From Bacillus sp. CHD6a (GTDB lineage Bacteria; Bacillota; Bacilli; Bacillales; Bacillaceae_I): a stretch of DNA of 64,000 nt. How positions within the stretch are numbered: position 1 is the stretch's first letter; each line of letters opens with the position of its first letter. Under the pieces are notes generated by a model that saw nothing but the letters and a program-made list of their open reading frames with translations, was not told the origin of the DNA and did no database searches. The translations under genes were made by a program, and so were the position numbers. The stretch lies in NCBI RefSeq assembly GCF_001293645.1, contig NZ_LBMD01000002.1, forward strand, positions 310,001 to 374,000. The letters run 5' to 3'. Below are positions 1 through 8,986 of this stretch, in pieces.

Positions 1-957
1 TGCACCTAGAGCAATAAGGGCCGTCTGTGCCTTTTTAAGTTGTTGTCCACCAAATTCCATATCCTCCCCTACCCATCTTGAGGTAAGCAGGACCGGTGGA
101 TCATAACGCAGAATCTCTTCGACAGCATTTTCAATCAAGGAAGCGTCTTCTAAAAGCTTTTTCATTTCATCTTCGTGCGTAAGTAACAGATGATAGCCGT
201 TTGTAATTAGATTAACGGTTGTTTCATGGCCAGCTATTAATAGCAATAAACAAGTCGCTACAAGTTCATCTTCGTTTAACTTGTCTCCAGAGTCGGAAAC
301 AGCAATCAGTCCGCTCAATAAATCTTCTCCTGGAAACACGCGTTTTGCCTCAATCAGGTTACGCATGTAACGGTCTGCCTCCTCAAGATGTGGAGCAACC
401 GCTTCTAAATCCTCTTGGGTAGTATTAAAATCAATAAATTTAACGAAGGAATCAGACCATACGCGGAATCGGTCTCGGTCCTCTTTTGGCACTCCAATTA
501 ATTCTGTGATCACCATGACGGGTAGGGAATACGCAAAGTCGCGAATAAGTTCGTGTTCCCCCTTGCCTTTTCTTGTATCCAACAGGTAGTTTGCCATCTC
601 TACAATAGTTGGTCGCAGGCGCTCGGTCATCCTTGGAGTAAAAGCTTTATTGACCAGCCCGCGGAGTCTGGTGTGGTTTGGTGCATCACGGAAAAGCATC
701 ATGTTCCGAGTGAGCATCACTACTGGCAGTAAAGTTTGTGGGATAGGTGGCATTTGCTCATCGGGCACAATGTTTCTTATTTCTTTTATAAATCTGGAAT
801 CTTTTAAAACCGACTCTACTTCCTTGTATCCGGTTATCAACCATCCGTTCACATTAAAGAATGAAACCCACTGAATGGGATTGATTTCATTTGCCTGTTT
901 GAACATTTCGTATGGATTGTCTATAAATGCTTTTACAGGATCTGTTTGTACACTCAT
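1..957 (-). CDS. Cytochrome P450 (C-terminus beyond window edge)
   Basis: A heme-thiolate monooxygenase, soluble because no membrane anchor is present. The 319 visible codons start MSVQTDPVKAF and run off the left edge. The I-helix oxygen-binding motif AGHETT and the K-helix EEILR are both visible, and so is FRDAPNHTRLRGLVNKAFTP, typical of bacterial class I P450s. The heme-ligand cysteine loop lies outside the window, so it cannot be checked. The ATG at 957 follows a GGGAGG ribosome site. No ferredoxin or reductase gene lies nearby. Its substrate cannot be read from the sequence; CYP109-like bacterial enzymes are a plausible comparison, not an assignment. Confidence 0.93.
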   Translation of the reverse strand, partial: MSVQTDPVKAFIDNPYEMFKQANEINPIQWVSFFNVNGWLITGYKEVESVLKDSRFIKEIRNIVPDEQMPPIPQTLLPVVMLTRNMMLFRDAPNHTRLRGLVNKAFTPRMTERLRPTIVEMANYLLDTRKGKGEHELIRDFAYSLPVMVITELIGVPKEDRDRFRVWSDSFVKFIDFNTTQEDLEAVAPHLEEADRYMRNLIEAKRVFPGEDLLSGLIAVSDSGDKLNEDELVATCLLLLIAGHETTVNLITNGYHLLLTHEDEMKKLLEDASLIENAVEEILRYDPPVLLTSRWVGEDMEFGGQQLKKAQTALIALGA

Positions 958-1012
958 TAAAGTACCTCCCTCGTTAACTGCGAGTCCACTGAAATTTTCT
1001 TTGAATTTAAAT

Positions 1013-1155
1013 ATTGTTTAGACGCCGCTGTAGATTTCCTCAAATTACTTCGCTTTCCTAGGGGCGCTGCTGGAGCCTCCTCGGCTACGCCTGCGGGGTC
1101 TCCACCTAGCGCTATCTCCCTCAGGAGTCTTCGCCTTTTGCTCCAATCAACAGCT
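1013..1155 (+). repeat. Dispersed GC-rich repeat, family A
   Basis: This is a copy of a repeat of about 130 bp that recurs at 7843, 10572, 21591, 22092 and 53501. It is bounded by inverted ends of the type GCTGTTGATT / AATCAACAGC (here slightly degenerate) and has a core with CTTTCCTAGGGGCGCTGC and CCACCTAGCGCTA. It sits upstream of the P450 gene. Open frames inside it encode recurring low-complexity peptides and are not genes. Confidence 0.85.
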
Positions 1156-1257
1156 CGAAAATACAAAATACTTTATGATATCAGTTTTTCAGTGTCCTCG
1201 ATAACTTCTCAACATTAACCATTCGCTAAAAAAAGAGGAAATCCTTGATAAAATTAC

Positions 1258-1286
1258 AAAAAAGGAAAAAGTTTCTACCTTTTTCC
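1258..1286 (-). terminator. Orphan minus-strand terminator
   Basis: Eight paired bases (GGAAAAAG / CTTTTTCC) around a 7-base loop are followed, on the minus strand, by a run of six T. No minus-strand gene is recognised between here and 1393, so the transcript it would end is unknown. Confidence 0.55.
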
Positions 1287-1392
1287 TCCAGAAATACTGA
1301 CCTCATTTGACACTTATCTAGCAATCTATTGTAGAATGGTGTAATAACTATGACGCGATTTAAGTACATAGACTGATGGAGGCTTATAGAGA

Positions 1393-2574
1393 ATGTTTTG
1401 TCACAAATGTGGTAGGAAAGTGACGTCCGATGCAAATTTTTGCTTTAATTGTGGAGCGAATTTGAAGGATGATTTGGAACATAATGAAGAGCAATGGTTA
1501 GAAGGTAGAGGGAAAAATAAGAAAAAGCGTTTTACATATATGCCATTTTTACCTCCCATTATTAGTTTCGTATTGATTGCCGGAACTATTGGGTGGTACT
1601 ACAATCATGAACAAAGTGTCAACGCAGAAGTACTTGCCATAAAAAAAGAAGCAGAAGACTTGGCTTTGCAAGGGGAATATGACCTGGCAAAGGACGAGTT
1701 GGCTGGTGCCATGTCATTGAGACCATCTTATCATGTCTTAAGAAATAACCTGGAAGTGGTGAAAATCGCGGAAGAGGTTAACGGAGAGTTGGAGGAAGTT
1801 AAAGAGCAGATCAAAACGAAGAAATTTGAAGATGCCGAAAAAAACCTAACGAGACTCCGAGAGAAAATCACTAGATTGGATGGACCATTGATTCAGCCAT
1901 TAAAAGAAAATGTATCTGAAAAGGATGTCATGATTAAGGTCGGAAAAATCAATAATGAACTTGATCAGCTAAAAACAGTGGATGAACTTTCAAGAAAACT
2001 TGGTGTTATTTCCTCCATCCCCTCAGACGAAGGGAAGGCTGTAAAAGAGCAGATTTTAAATCGTATCGTACAGCTTACTGTAGAGGATGCGGAACAGAAA
2101 ATGGAGCAAAAACAATTTACCAATGCGATGACTCTAGCGGACAGAGGGCTTCAATATGCGGTGAATGACAAGCGACTTCTTTCTTTAAAAGAAAAAATTG
2201 AGCAGTCTCGTCAAGAGTTTGAACAGGCGGAATTTGATCGCATAGAAAAGGCTATGGAAGCTGCAGCGAAAGAGGATTTAAAAAATAAAAATGCAGCTTT
2301 GGAAATTGTCGACTTTAAGGCAGCAGAGGATGAGGTTGGAGGAATGGCCGTCACTGGAGAAGTCAAGAATATCGTGTCAGCGAACGTGTCCTCCATTACC
2401 GTCTACTATAATATATTAAGCAAAGATAAAAATGTATTAGACACAGGTTTTACTACCGTTTACCCATTCAAATTGGAGCCAGGTAAAAAAGGTAAGTTTG
2501 AAGACTATTATTATGGTGTATTTGAAGATGTGACAGTGGAAATAGAGAACATCACATGGGTTGTAGAAGAGTAG
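1393..2574 (+). CDS. Zinc-ribbon membrane protein with C-terminal FxLYD-like domain
   Basis: The N-terminus carries a four-cysteine zinc ribbon (CHKCGRK and CFNCGAN, residues 3-21). One membrane segment follows at about residues 50-70 (PFLPPIISFVLIAGTIGWYY). A long helical, charged, probably coiled-coil or TPR-like stretch spans roughly 75-300. The last 90 residues look like an FxLYD beta-domain. The expected topology is a cytoplasmic ribbon with an extracytoplasmic C-terminus. The downstream protease gene begins 39 bp after the stop, so the two are probably cotranscribed. A possible promoter (TTGACA at 1307) precedes it. The function is unknown; a sensor or envelope-stress role is inference. 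Confidence 0.88.
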   Translation: MFCHKCGRKVTSDANFCFNCGANLKDDLEHNEEQWLEGRGKNKKKRFTYMPFLPPIISFVLIAGTIGWYYNHEQSVNAEVLAIKKEAEDLALQGEYDLAKDELAGAMSLRPSYHVLRNNLEVVKIAEEVNGELEEVKEQIKTKKFEDAEKNLTRLREKITRLDGPLIQPLKENVSEKDVMIKVGKINNELDQLKTVDELSRKLGVISSIPSDEGKAVKEQILNRIVQLTVEDAEQKMEQKQFTNAMTLADRGLQYAVNDKRLLSLKEKIEQSRQEFEQAEFDRIEKAMEAAAKEDLKNKNAALEIVDFKAAEDEVGGMAVTGEVKNIVSANVSSITVYYNILSKDKNVLDTGFTTVYPFKLEPGKKGKFEDYYYGVFEDVTVEIENITWVVEE

Positions 2575-2613
2575 AAAGTTACCGACACAGCCAAACATAA
2601 AGAAGGTGTAGGA

Positions 2614-3744
2614 ATGAATGTAAGATGGTTCATCAGTATCATCATGACAATAATAGTAATTAGCGGGGGGATAATCGGATATTATCACATTAAAAATTCT
2701 GTCCCTGCTCAACTAACGGCCCCGTCTAAATTGTATCTAGAGTCGGAAGTAGTAGAAAAAGAGAATGTCCCCCAGGCCTTAAAGGAAATAATATTTGAGT
2801 CTCAAAAGTTGGTTGTGAAAATTGAGTTAGCCGACGGATCGTTTGGTTCAGGTTTTCTATACAACGATAAAGGCGATGTCATAACCAATGCTCATGTCGT
2901 AGCGAATGCAAAAGACGTGAAAGTAACCTCTGCAGATTCTAAGGAACTGACAGGGGAAGTTATTGGGATAAGTATAGACACGGATATTGCTGTGGTCCGC
3001 GTTCCAGAGCTTGAAGGCACCACCCCCTTCAAACTTGCAGAAACTAGAAAAGCAGAGCTTGGCGATGATGTTATCGCCTTGGGGAGTCCTTTAGGTCTGC
3101 AAAATACAGTTACAACAGGGATTATTAGTGGTGTCGGACGGGAGTTTGAAATTGATTCATTCAAGTATGAGGATGTATTTCAGATTTCTGCACCAATTGC
3201 TCCTGGAAATAGTGGCGGGCCGCTTATTGATACAAAATCAGGGGAAGTAGTAGGGATTAACTCCGCCACAATGGATCAAGGTGTTATCGGCTTCAGCATT
3301 CCCTTAGTTAATGTCATGCCGATGGTAGAAAGCTGGTCAGAGTCTCCAATGGAATCACTCCCAAGTATTGGAGCTAACACAACCGGCAATAGTGCAGGTG
3401 AAACATCAACGAATGTCGATATTGCAGAATACCTTGTCAATTATTTTTATGAAAGTATCAACTATCGAGACTATGTGACAGCCTACTCCTTGCTAGGAAG
3501 CAGCTGGCAATCCAAAACGGTGTATGAGGATTTTCGTGCAGGGTATTTGGATTTCTTAACGATTGAAGTAGATGATTTACTTACTAAACAGAATGGCAAC
3601 AACGTGGAAGTTGTCACGGTCATCACTGCCCAAGAGCGTTCGGAAAAAGGAGTATCTTACAAGAAATTTAAGGTTACCTTTGAATTGGGACTCGAGAATG
3701 ACCAGATGAAAATCCTCTCAGAGAAGCGGGAGAGTATGGAATAG
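2614..3744 (+). CDS. Membrane-anchored trypsin-like serine protease without PDZ
   Basis: An N-terminal hydrophobic anchor (residues 5-25) is followed by an HtrA-type trypsin fold. The visible catalytic triad is His94 (TNAHVV), Asp124 (DTDIAVV) and Ser200 (APGNSGGPL). After the protease domain, about residues 270-376 form a separate domain (YFYESINYRDYVTAYSLL) that resembles an NTF2-like fold rather than a PDZ domain. The protein should therefore act outside the membrane as a processing or quality-control protease lacking the usual PDZ substrate gate. It follows the zinc-ribbon membrane protein closely and probably shares its operon. Its substrates are unknown. Confidence 0.9.
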   Translation: MNVRWFISIIMTIIVISGGIIGYYHIKNSVPAQLTAPSKLYLESEVVEKENVPQALKEIIFESQKLVVKIELADGSFGSGFLYNDKGDVITNAHVVANAKDVKVTSADSKELTGEVIGISIDTDIAVVRVPELEGTTPFKLAETRKAELGDDVIALGSPLGLQNTVTTGIISGVGREFEIDSFKYEDVFQISAPIAPGNSGGPLIDTKSGEVVGINSATMDQGVIGFSIPLVNVMPMVESWSESPMESLPSIGANTTGNSAGETSTNVDIAEYLVNYFYESINYRDYVTAYSLLGSSWQSKTVYEDFRAGYLDFLTIEVDDLLTKQNGNNVEVVTVITAQERSEKGVSYKKFKVTFELGLENDQMKILSEKRESME

Positions 3745-3754
3745 AAATAAAAAG

Positions 3755-3785
3755 AGGCCAAGCAATTTATGCTTTGGCCTTTTTA
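3755..3785. terminator. Intrinsic terminator between convergent genes
   Basis: AGGCCAA pairs with TTGGCCT around an internal GCA/TGC extension. It is flanked by T on one strand and A on the other, so it can serve the protease gene and the convergent NlpC/P60 gene. Confidence 0.8.
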
Positions 3786-3786
3786 A

Positions 3787-4209
3787 TTACTCATATGACT
3801 TAGCATTCCCGACTATCCGTCTTGCACCTACCAGTTTTGTTCTCCAATAAGGATCCAAAGAAGCAATTGCCACTTTCTTTTCCACCCTCGATGTGTGTAA
3901 GATGGAATTATTACCAATGTAAATAGCTACGTGACCAATTTTGTTTAATCCCTTTAATTTTGCACGTTTGGGAGTAGTGAAGAACAAAAGATCTCCGCGC
4001 CTGACAGAGGAGAGTGAGACAGTTTTTCCTAGTAGGTACTGTTGTCTTGAAGTTCTCGGTAAAATAATGCCATGTGCACCATATACATATTGAACAAAGG
4101 AACTGCAATCAAACCTGTCCGTCTCCCCAGGATTCGCTCCAAACACGTATGGTGTACCAAGTAATTCCATGCCACTTTTAATTATTCGTTTTGCCTTTTG
4201 GAGGGACAT
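3787..4209 (-). CDS. NlpC/P60-family cysteine peptidase, no signal peptide
   Basis: A compact 140-residue C40 peptidase domain with nothing else attached. The catalytic cysteine is at about residue 35 (DRFDCSSFVQYVYG), the histidine at 93 (IGHVAIYIG), and a third polar residue (His) at about 105. This family cleaves gamma-D-glutamyl-diamino-acid bonds in peptidoglycan stem peptides. The start is taken at 4209 because a GAAGGAG site lies about 9 bases upstream; a longer frame to 4230 has no such site. No signal peptide is visible, so cytoplasmic processing of imported muropeptides is possible, but that is inference. Confidence 0.87.
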   Translation of the reverse strand: MSLQKAKRIIKSGMELLGTPYVFGANPGETDRFDCSSFVQYVYGAHGIILPRTSRQQYLLGKTVSLSSVRRGDLLFFTTPKRAKLKGLNKIGHVAIYIGNNSILHTSRVEKKVAIASLDPYWRTKLVGARRIVGNAKSYE

Positions 4210-4309
4210 ATTAAAAACTCCTTCTTTCATTAACTGCTATATTAATAGATGAAAGATCATAGAGAATTGCTTGGACTATCTAAAAATTTCTTATATTGGA
4301 GGTAGGAAT

Positions 4310-5074
4310 ATGAGTGTAAAAGATAGATTCCTTAATTATTTAGGTGTAGAGGATAAAGAAACGAGTCTGGAATATTTAAACCAATTAATTGCAGCTCACC
4401 AGACAAAGGTAAGATGGGAAACCTGGACAAAGTTCCTTGATTTTGAGGAAAGAAAGCAGGAGAATTTTTATCTGCCAAGTATGGAGGAATACGTAGACAG
4501 AGTGATTAAAACAGGAACAGGCGGTACTTGCTGGACATTGGCCATGGGTTTCCATTATTTGCTGAAGGAGCTTGGATTTAAAGTCGATTACTTGTATATG
4601 ACGCCTGGTCACCTTTGTTTACAGGTAGAGTTGGATCGACCCTATTATGTGGATGTTGGTTACTGTGCTCCCTTTTTTGAGGCGTTTCCTCTGCATGCCT
4701 CATTTGAAGTGTGTACGGATATGGAGACCTTCCGTTATCAGGTAAACGGAGAGGAGGCGTTGGTAGAGCGTACTCCGGGCCCTACAAAATCGTTAAAATT
4801 AAAACCTGTTACATTTGATGACGTGAAGGGTCCTCTGCTAGATTCCCATGATTGGGAGGAGGGGTTTTCTTTTCATAGCTTAAGGATGTTCGGCTATATT
4901 GATGGGGTCCCTTATCAGTTGCGGGAAAATTCCATTCGACGATTTAAGGATCAAACACATGTGGAAGAAGAATTAACCGACGAACAGATGCGATATTGGA
5001 TAGAAGAAAAGTTCGGTGCAGATTACGGTGTATACATGCGAGCGAAGGAGATATATCGAAAACGGAAGGGATAA
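4310..5074 (+). CDS. Arylamine N-acetyltransferase
   Basis: A cytosolic enzyme that transfers acetyl from acetyl-CoA to arylamines or hydrazines. Its 254 residues match the family size. The catalytic triad is visible as Cys74 (TGGTCWTLAMGF), His101 (PGHLCLQVEL) and Asp115 (YYVDVGY). The ATG at 4310 is preceded by GGAGGTAGG, so it is preferred over an upstream TTG in the same frame. It is transcribed alone and ends in a strong hairpin at 5085. The natural substrate is unknown; detoxification is the usual guess. Confidence 0.9.
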   Translation: MSVKDRFLNYLGVEDKETSLEYLNQLIAAHQTKVRWETWTKFLDFEERKQENFYLPSMEEYVDRVIKTGTGGTCWTLAMGFHYLLKELGFKVDYLYMTPGHLCLQVELDRPYYVDVGYCAPFFEAFPLHASFEVCTDMETFRYQVNGEEALVERTPGPTKSLKLKPVTFDDVKGPLLDSHDWEEGFSFHSLRMFGYIDGVPYQLRENSIRRFKDQTHVEEELTDEQMRYWIEEKFGADYGVYMRAKEIYRKRKG

Positions 5075-5084
5075 GGATGGTGGA

Positions 5085-5125
5085 GCAAGTCTAAAAGGAA
5101 AAGCATATTCCTTTTTTAGACTTGC
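5085..5125 (+). terminator. Terminator of the N-acetyltransferase gene
   Basis: GCAAGTCTAAAAGGAA pairs nearly perfectly with TTCCTTTTTTAGACTTGC. The T-rich stretch is inside the right arm. Confidence 0.75.
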
Positions 5126-5138
5126 TTGCTTTATCATG

Positions 5139-5554
5139 GAATGACTCCTACCACGGGTGAAAAAGAGGAAACATTGTCCTCATAGGAGGCGAATGACACC
5201 CGCCGCATGTGAAGTGGAGGAAACATTGTCGTCATAGAAGGCGAATGACTCCCGCCGCAAGTGAAAAAGAGGAAACATTGTCCTCATAGGATGCGAATGA
5301 CACCCGCCGCAAGTGAAAAAGAGGAAACATTGTCCTCATAGAAGGCCAATAACTCCCGCCACAAGTGAAAAGAAGGAAACATTGTCCTCATAGAAGGCGA
5401 ATGACACCCGCAGCAAATGAAAAAGAGGAAACATTGTCCTCATAGAAGGCCAATGACTCCCACAGCGAATGAAAAAGAGGGAACATTGTCCTCATAGAGA
5501 ACGAATGAAACCCTCCTCGGTAGCAAATAAAGAAACATTGTCCTCATTCACCAA
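5139..5554. repeat. Tandem array, eight copies of a 52-bp unit
   Basis: Eight consecutive units start every 52 bases exactly: 5139, 5191, 5243, 5295, 5347, 5399, 5451 and 5503. The conserved part is GAGGAAACATTGTCCTCATA; the CGCCGCAAGTGAA part is more variable and decays in the last two copies. GAGGA and TCCTC within the unit form a weak inverted repeat. There is no open frame with a ribosome site. The array fills the space between the terminator at 5085 and the convergent TspO-like gene. Confidence 0.95.
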
Positions 5555-5577
5555 TCATCCATGAGATAAAAATGTAT

Positions 5578-6306
5578 CTAATCTTTCTTACCCACTTTTC
5601 CTCCAAGCAATGTCATCACCAAGATCACGGCAGCCAAGGCATACGCAACATATGCGACATTGCTGTAGTCTGCCATATTCTTGACACCGATTCCAATAAA
5701 TGCCCATACGAACACAAGCGGATAAATCCAGTCTTCTTGAGAAATCCGGAACCATATTGCCAAAAGCGTGGCCACAACAAGCATAATGACCGTCCAAGTT
5801 ACATCTGATAATCCAAATCCATCCCAGCCCTTTTCAACCAAGACATAACTGATATTGGCAATGGTTGCGACACTAATCCAGCCAAGGTAAATGGAGAACG
5901 TTGCAAAATCCAGTTTGCCGGGGTTAGATGCGCGCATTTTTGTATAAAGTGCGATAAGTGTTAGCAATAAGCTTATCATCACAACAACCGTCGTCACCCA
6001 GAAGCCGTAATGCCACAATATTACCCAGGCACTGTTCAGTAAGCAGCTTAAGACAAAAAGTCCACTGGTGTTCACATATATCGGCAGGTCCCTGCGTGAT
6101 TTAGGAAACTGACGAATGATCCATATCCCAAGCAATAGATAGATTAAACTCCAAATGGAAAATACATAGCCTGCCGGTTGAAATAGAACGGTGATACGGT
6201 TGGCGATATCGCCTGTAGTAAGACCATTAAGGGGAAGGGCATTAGCAAGATAATTTACAACTATGACCAAGATAAATGCTGCGATGTTCAATAAAAGCCT
6301 CCACAT
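5578..6306 (-). CDS. TspO/MBR-related tryptophan-rich membrane protein
   Basis: A 242-residue integral membrane protein with about seven hydrophobic segments. It contains FQPAGYVFSIWSLIYLLLG, the signature stretch of the extended tryptophan-rich sensory (TspO/MBR-like) family, and many tryptophans in the second half. The start at 6306 (MWRLLLN) has AAAGGAG eight bases upstream; the longer frame starting at 6357 does not. TspO proteins bind porphyrins and related ligands; the role of this longer variant is not established. It is transcribed alone, convergent with the repeat array. Confidence 0.85.
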   Translation of the reverse strand: MWRLLLNIAAFILVIVVNYLANALPLNGLTTGDIANRITVLFQPAGYVFSIWSLIYLLLGIWIIRQFPKSRRDLPIYVNTSGLFVLSCLLNSAWVILWHYGFWVTTVVVMISLLLTLIALYTKMRASNPGKLDFATFSIYLGWISVATIANISYVLVEKGWDGFGLSDVTWTVIMLVVATLLAIWFRISQEDWIYPLVFVWAFIGIGVKNMADYSNVAYVAYALAAVILVMTLLGGKVGKKD

Positions 6307-6495
6307 CCGAAACACTCCTTTCTTCTCTCTACTATTACTATTCCTTTTGCCGAACATACATAACCATCCTAATATGCCAGGGATAAAGAATAAGTAGAAG
6401 GACTCACATCATTCCAGCCATATTTTCACAACTTGTCTCATAAAATAGGAAATGGATTTGCATGAGTGAGAGTTGGAGAGGGGACAATTTCGGCT

Positions 6496-7824
6496 ATGAA
6501 TAAATTTTTCAAAGGGACACTCCTTCTGGCAATTGCCGCCTTTCTAGGAGAAAGCATAGAATTTATTGTAAACATGGTATTGGCAAAAAATCTCGGAGAA
6601 GAAGGCATGGGGCTTTATATGTCTGTTCTTCCAGTTATTTTTCTGGTGGTGGTCATCTCAAGTTTGGAATTGCCTATATCTATTTCCAAATTTGTTGCTG
6701 CCAAAGAAGAGAAATATCATCAAAGCATGCTTCATCATGCTATGAGGCTGACCATTGTGTTTACCATGATAGTGCTATTTGTTGCAACTATTATTCTTCC
6801 ATTTGTTCCGGTTTTTCAGCACTACCATCCACTTGTAAAATGGTTGATTCTGATTTTGATACCGGTCATTTCTTTCTCATCTATTGCGAGAGGATACTTT
6901 ATGGGACTTCAACATATGGGGAAAATCGCGATTTCGAACTTTTTAAGAAAAATTGTGCAACTGAGTCTACTTGTTCTTGTTTATCACTTCTTCCATTTTA
7001 CGTTGGAGGTTTCCATCCTGATCGCACTTTGCACATTGGTGGCGACGGAGCTAATTGTCTGTTTATATCTTCTCTATATGTACAGGCTTCAGTATATCGA
7101 GTTAAAAACGAAGGCAGCCGCTCGAATTGATGGTAGAACTGTGAGGAAGAGCTTGCTTGAGGTCTCCATTCCTACAACCGGGATGAGACTTTTCCATGCC
7201 GTCACCAATGCGTTACAACCTTTCCTTATTAAAATTGCGCTTATAAAAGCAGGTCTTAGTCATACCATCGCACTAGAGGAGTTTGGGCTTCTTGCAGGAG
7301 TAGCGCTGTCTATTGGCTTTTTTCCTGGATTTATTGCGCACTCTTTGTTGATAGTCCTGATTCCCACTGTTTCAGAGGCCCATGCGAATCAAGATTTTAG
7401 GAAGATGCAGAGGCTGTTAAAGCAAGTGATGATTATTACCTTTATTTACGGCATTCCCATAGTCATGGTCTTTTACCATTTTGCCATTCCACTGACCAAT
7501 GTCTTTTTTGAAAATTCCCATGCTGCATCTTATGTGCAGCTATTATGGCCATTCTTTCTTTTTCATTTATTTGTCTCACCGTTACAGGCATATTTAATAG
7601 GTCTGGGGTTAATCAAGGATGCTTTCTTACACTCTATCTGGTCAACATGTACGTCATTTATCCTTATGTTTTTTCTCGGTTCACTTCCGAGTTTGCAAAT
7701 GAACGGGGTGATCCTTGGCATGAATACGGGAATGGTGCTTTTAACCTTGATGCACTATTTTACTGTTTGTAAACAAATCCATGTCACCTTATGGTTGAAA
7801 AGGATAGAAGCTCCCTTTGTTTAA
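6496..7824 (+). CDS. SpoVB/YkvU-type lipid flippase (MOP superfamily)
   Basis: This 442-residue polytopic protein has about 12-14 hydrophobic segments and the SpoVB-family opening LLAIAAFLGESIEFIVN. MOP-family proteins flip lipid-linked oligosaccharides across the membrane. The length is nearer to the sporulation protein YkvU than to the longer SpoVB. The ATG at 6496 follows GGAGAGGGG; a GTG at 6466 is in frame but less likely. The nearest neighbours are the TspO-like gene (divergent) and a dispersed repeat downstream. A role in spore cortex or envelope assembly is inferred from the family. Confidence 0.82.
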   Translation: MNKFFKGTLLLAIAAFLGESIEFIVNMVLAKNLGEEGMGLYMSVLPVIFLVVVISSLELPISISKFVAAKEEKYHQSMLHHAMRLTIVFTMIVLFVATIILPFVPVFQHYHPLVKWLILILIPVISFSSIARGYFMGLQHMGKIAISNFLRKIVQLSLLVLVYHFFHFTLEVSILIALCTLVATELIVCLYLLYMYRLQYIELKTKAAARIDGRTVRKSLLEVSIPTTGMRLFHAVTNALQPFLIKIALIKAGLSHTIALEEFGLLAGVALSIGFFPGFIAHSLLIVLIPTVSEAHANQDFRKMQRLLKQVMIITFIYGIPIVMVFYHFAIPLTNVFFENSHAASYVQLLWPFFLFHLFVSPLQAYLIGLGLIKDAFLHSIWSTCTSFILMFFLGSLPSLQMNGVILGMNTGMVLLTLMHYFTVCKQIHVTLWLKRIEAPFV

Positions 7825-7842
7825 GGGTCTCTTATTTAAGGT

Positions 7843-7968
7843 ATTGTTTAGACACCGCTGTTGATTTCCGCAAATGGCTTCGCTTTCCTAGAGGCGGTGC
7901 TTGAGTCTCTTCGCTCCGCTGCGGGGTCTCAAGCTACCGCTATCTCCCTGAGTTATTCAGTGGCTTGC
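7843..7968 (+). repeat. Degenerate family A repeat
   Basis: It begins TTGTTTAGACACCGCTGTTGATTTCC and shares the CTTCGCTTTCCTAGAGGC core with family A. Its right part is shortened and joins directly to TTCAGTGGCTT, the outer end sequence also found at 10760 and 53931. Confidence 0.75.
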
Positions 7969-8125
7969 GTTTAAGAAGAAGAAATATTTAAACAAACGTT
8001 TGACTCACGTGAAAACAATTAATCCGCTTTCAATTGTGCAACTTCTTTTTTATGTGTTTACATGCTTGGTCGAGGTCTTTATAATCCCTACTAGACTGTA
8101 AAAAACTAGAGGGAGGCTGACCGTT

Positions 8126-8980
8126 ATGAACAAACATTTGAAAACACTTTTATTCTTGCATATAGGTCCTCTTTTTGTTGCGATACATGTACATTTTTTT
8201 CTTTCTCCCAATAGCTTGGCAACAGGGGGAGTAAGTGGACTTTCCATCATCTTAAACGATGTGTTCCCGATGTTATCTATCGGTGTGTTAATGTTGATTG
8301 TCAATTTACTTTTATTTGTGGTGGGTTTTTTACTGCTTGGATTCGGATTTGGAGCAAAAACGATTTATACGAGTGTCATGCTGTCAGTAATGGTATGGCT
8401 CTTAGAGGCGTTTTTCCCTATGAGCGGTCCAATTAGTGAGGACATTCTAATTCAGTTAATTATAGGGCAATGTATTGCGGCTCTTGGAATGGCGCTTGTA
8501 TTTAATCAGCGTGCTTCCACAGGAGGCACCGATATTATTGCCTTGATTTTAAATAAATATTTTTCTGTTGATATGGGCCGTGGCGTATTGTTGGCAGATA
8601 TTTTTATTGCTTTGTCTTCCATCTTGGTTTTCGGACCCGAAGTAGGGATGTATGCCGTATTCGGCGTCATTTTAAATGGTTTGGTTATTGACTACGTTCT
8701 TCAACAAGTGAACGAAATGCGTGAAGTGGTCATCATAAGTAGTGAAAGTGATCAAATTCGCTCCTATATCGTGGGGCAGTTGGGCCGAGGAGCAACCATA
8801 CACTATGCAAGAGGTGCCTTTACCTCTGATGAAAAAGAAGTAATCACGACCATCTTAAACAAAAAGGACTTCTCTAAATTAAAAAAGTTCATCGGTACAA
8901 CGGACGAACAGGCGTTTATTACCGTTCATAATATGAAAGAAATATTAGGGCAGAACTTTAAACAATTGGTGACGAAGTGA
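8126..8980 (+). CDS. YitT-family membrane protein (DUF161/DUF2179)
   Basis: This 284-residue protein has five or six membrane segments in residues 1-195, with the family motif LATGGVSGLSIIL. A soluble C-terminal DUF2179 domain follows (VVIISSESDQIRSYIVGQL). The N-terminal part resembles membrane permease-like YitT/YczE proteins, whose transport substrates are unknown. GGGAGG precedes the ATG at 8126. A second, shorter YczE-family relative is at 50886. A strong terminator follows at 8987, so it is monocistronic. Confidence 0.9.
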   Translation: MNKHLKTLLFLHIGPLFVAIHVHFFLSPNSLATGGVSGLSIILNDVFPMLSIGVLMLIVNLLLFVVGFLLLGFGFGAKTIYTSVMLSVMVWLLEAFFPMSGPISEDILIQLIIGQCIAALGMALVFNQRASTGGTDIIALILNKYFSVDMGRGVLLADIFIALSSILVFGPEVGMYAVFGVILNGLVIDYVLQQVNEMREVVIISSESDQIRSYIVGQLGRGATIHYARGAFTSDEKEVITTILNKKDFSKLKKFIGTTDEQAFITVHNMKEILGQNFKQLVTK

Positions 8981-8986
8981 GTTTTG

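Noticed and set aside
957-1166. Open frame upstream of the P450 gene
   Set aside because: It lies in a family A repeat. The same peptide pattern recurs in frames at 10401, 10579, 21939, 53441 and 53709, always inside repeats and without ribosome sites.
5139-5554. CRISPR array
   Set aside because: The whole 52-bp unit is repeated with gradual decay, without distinct unique spacers, and no cas gene is present.
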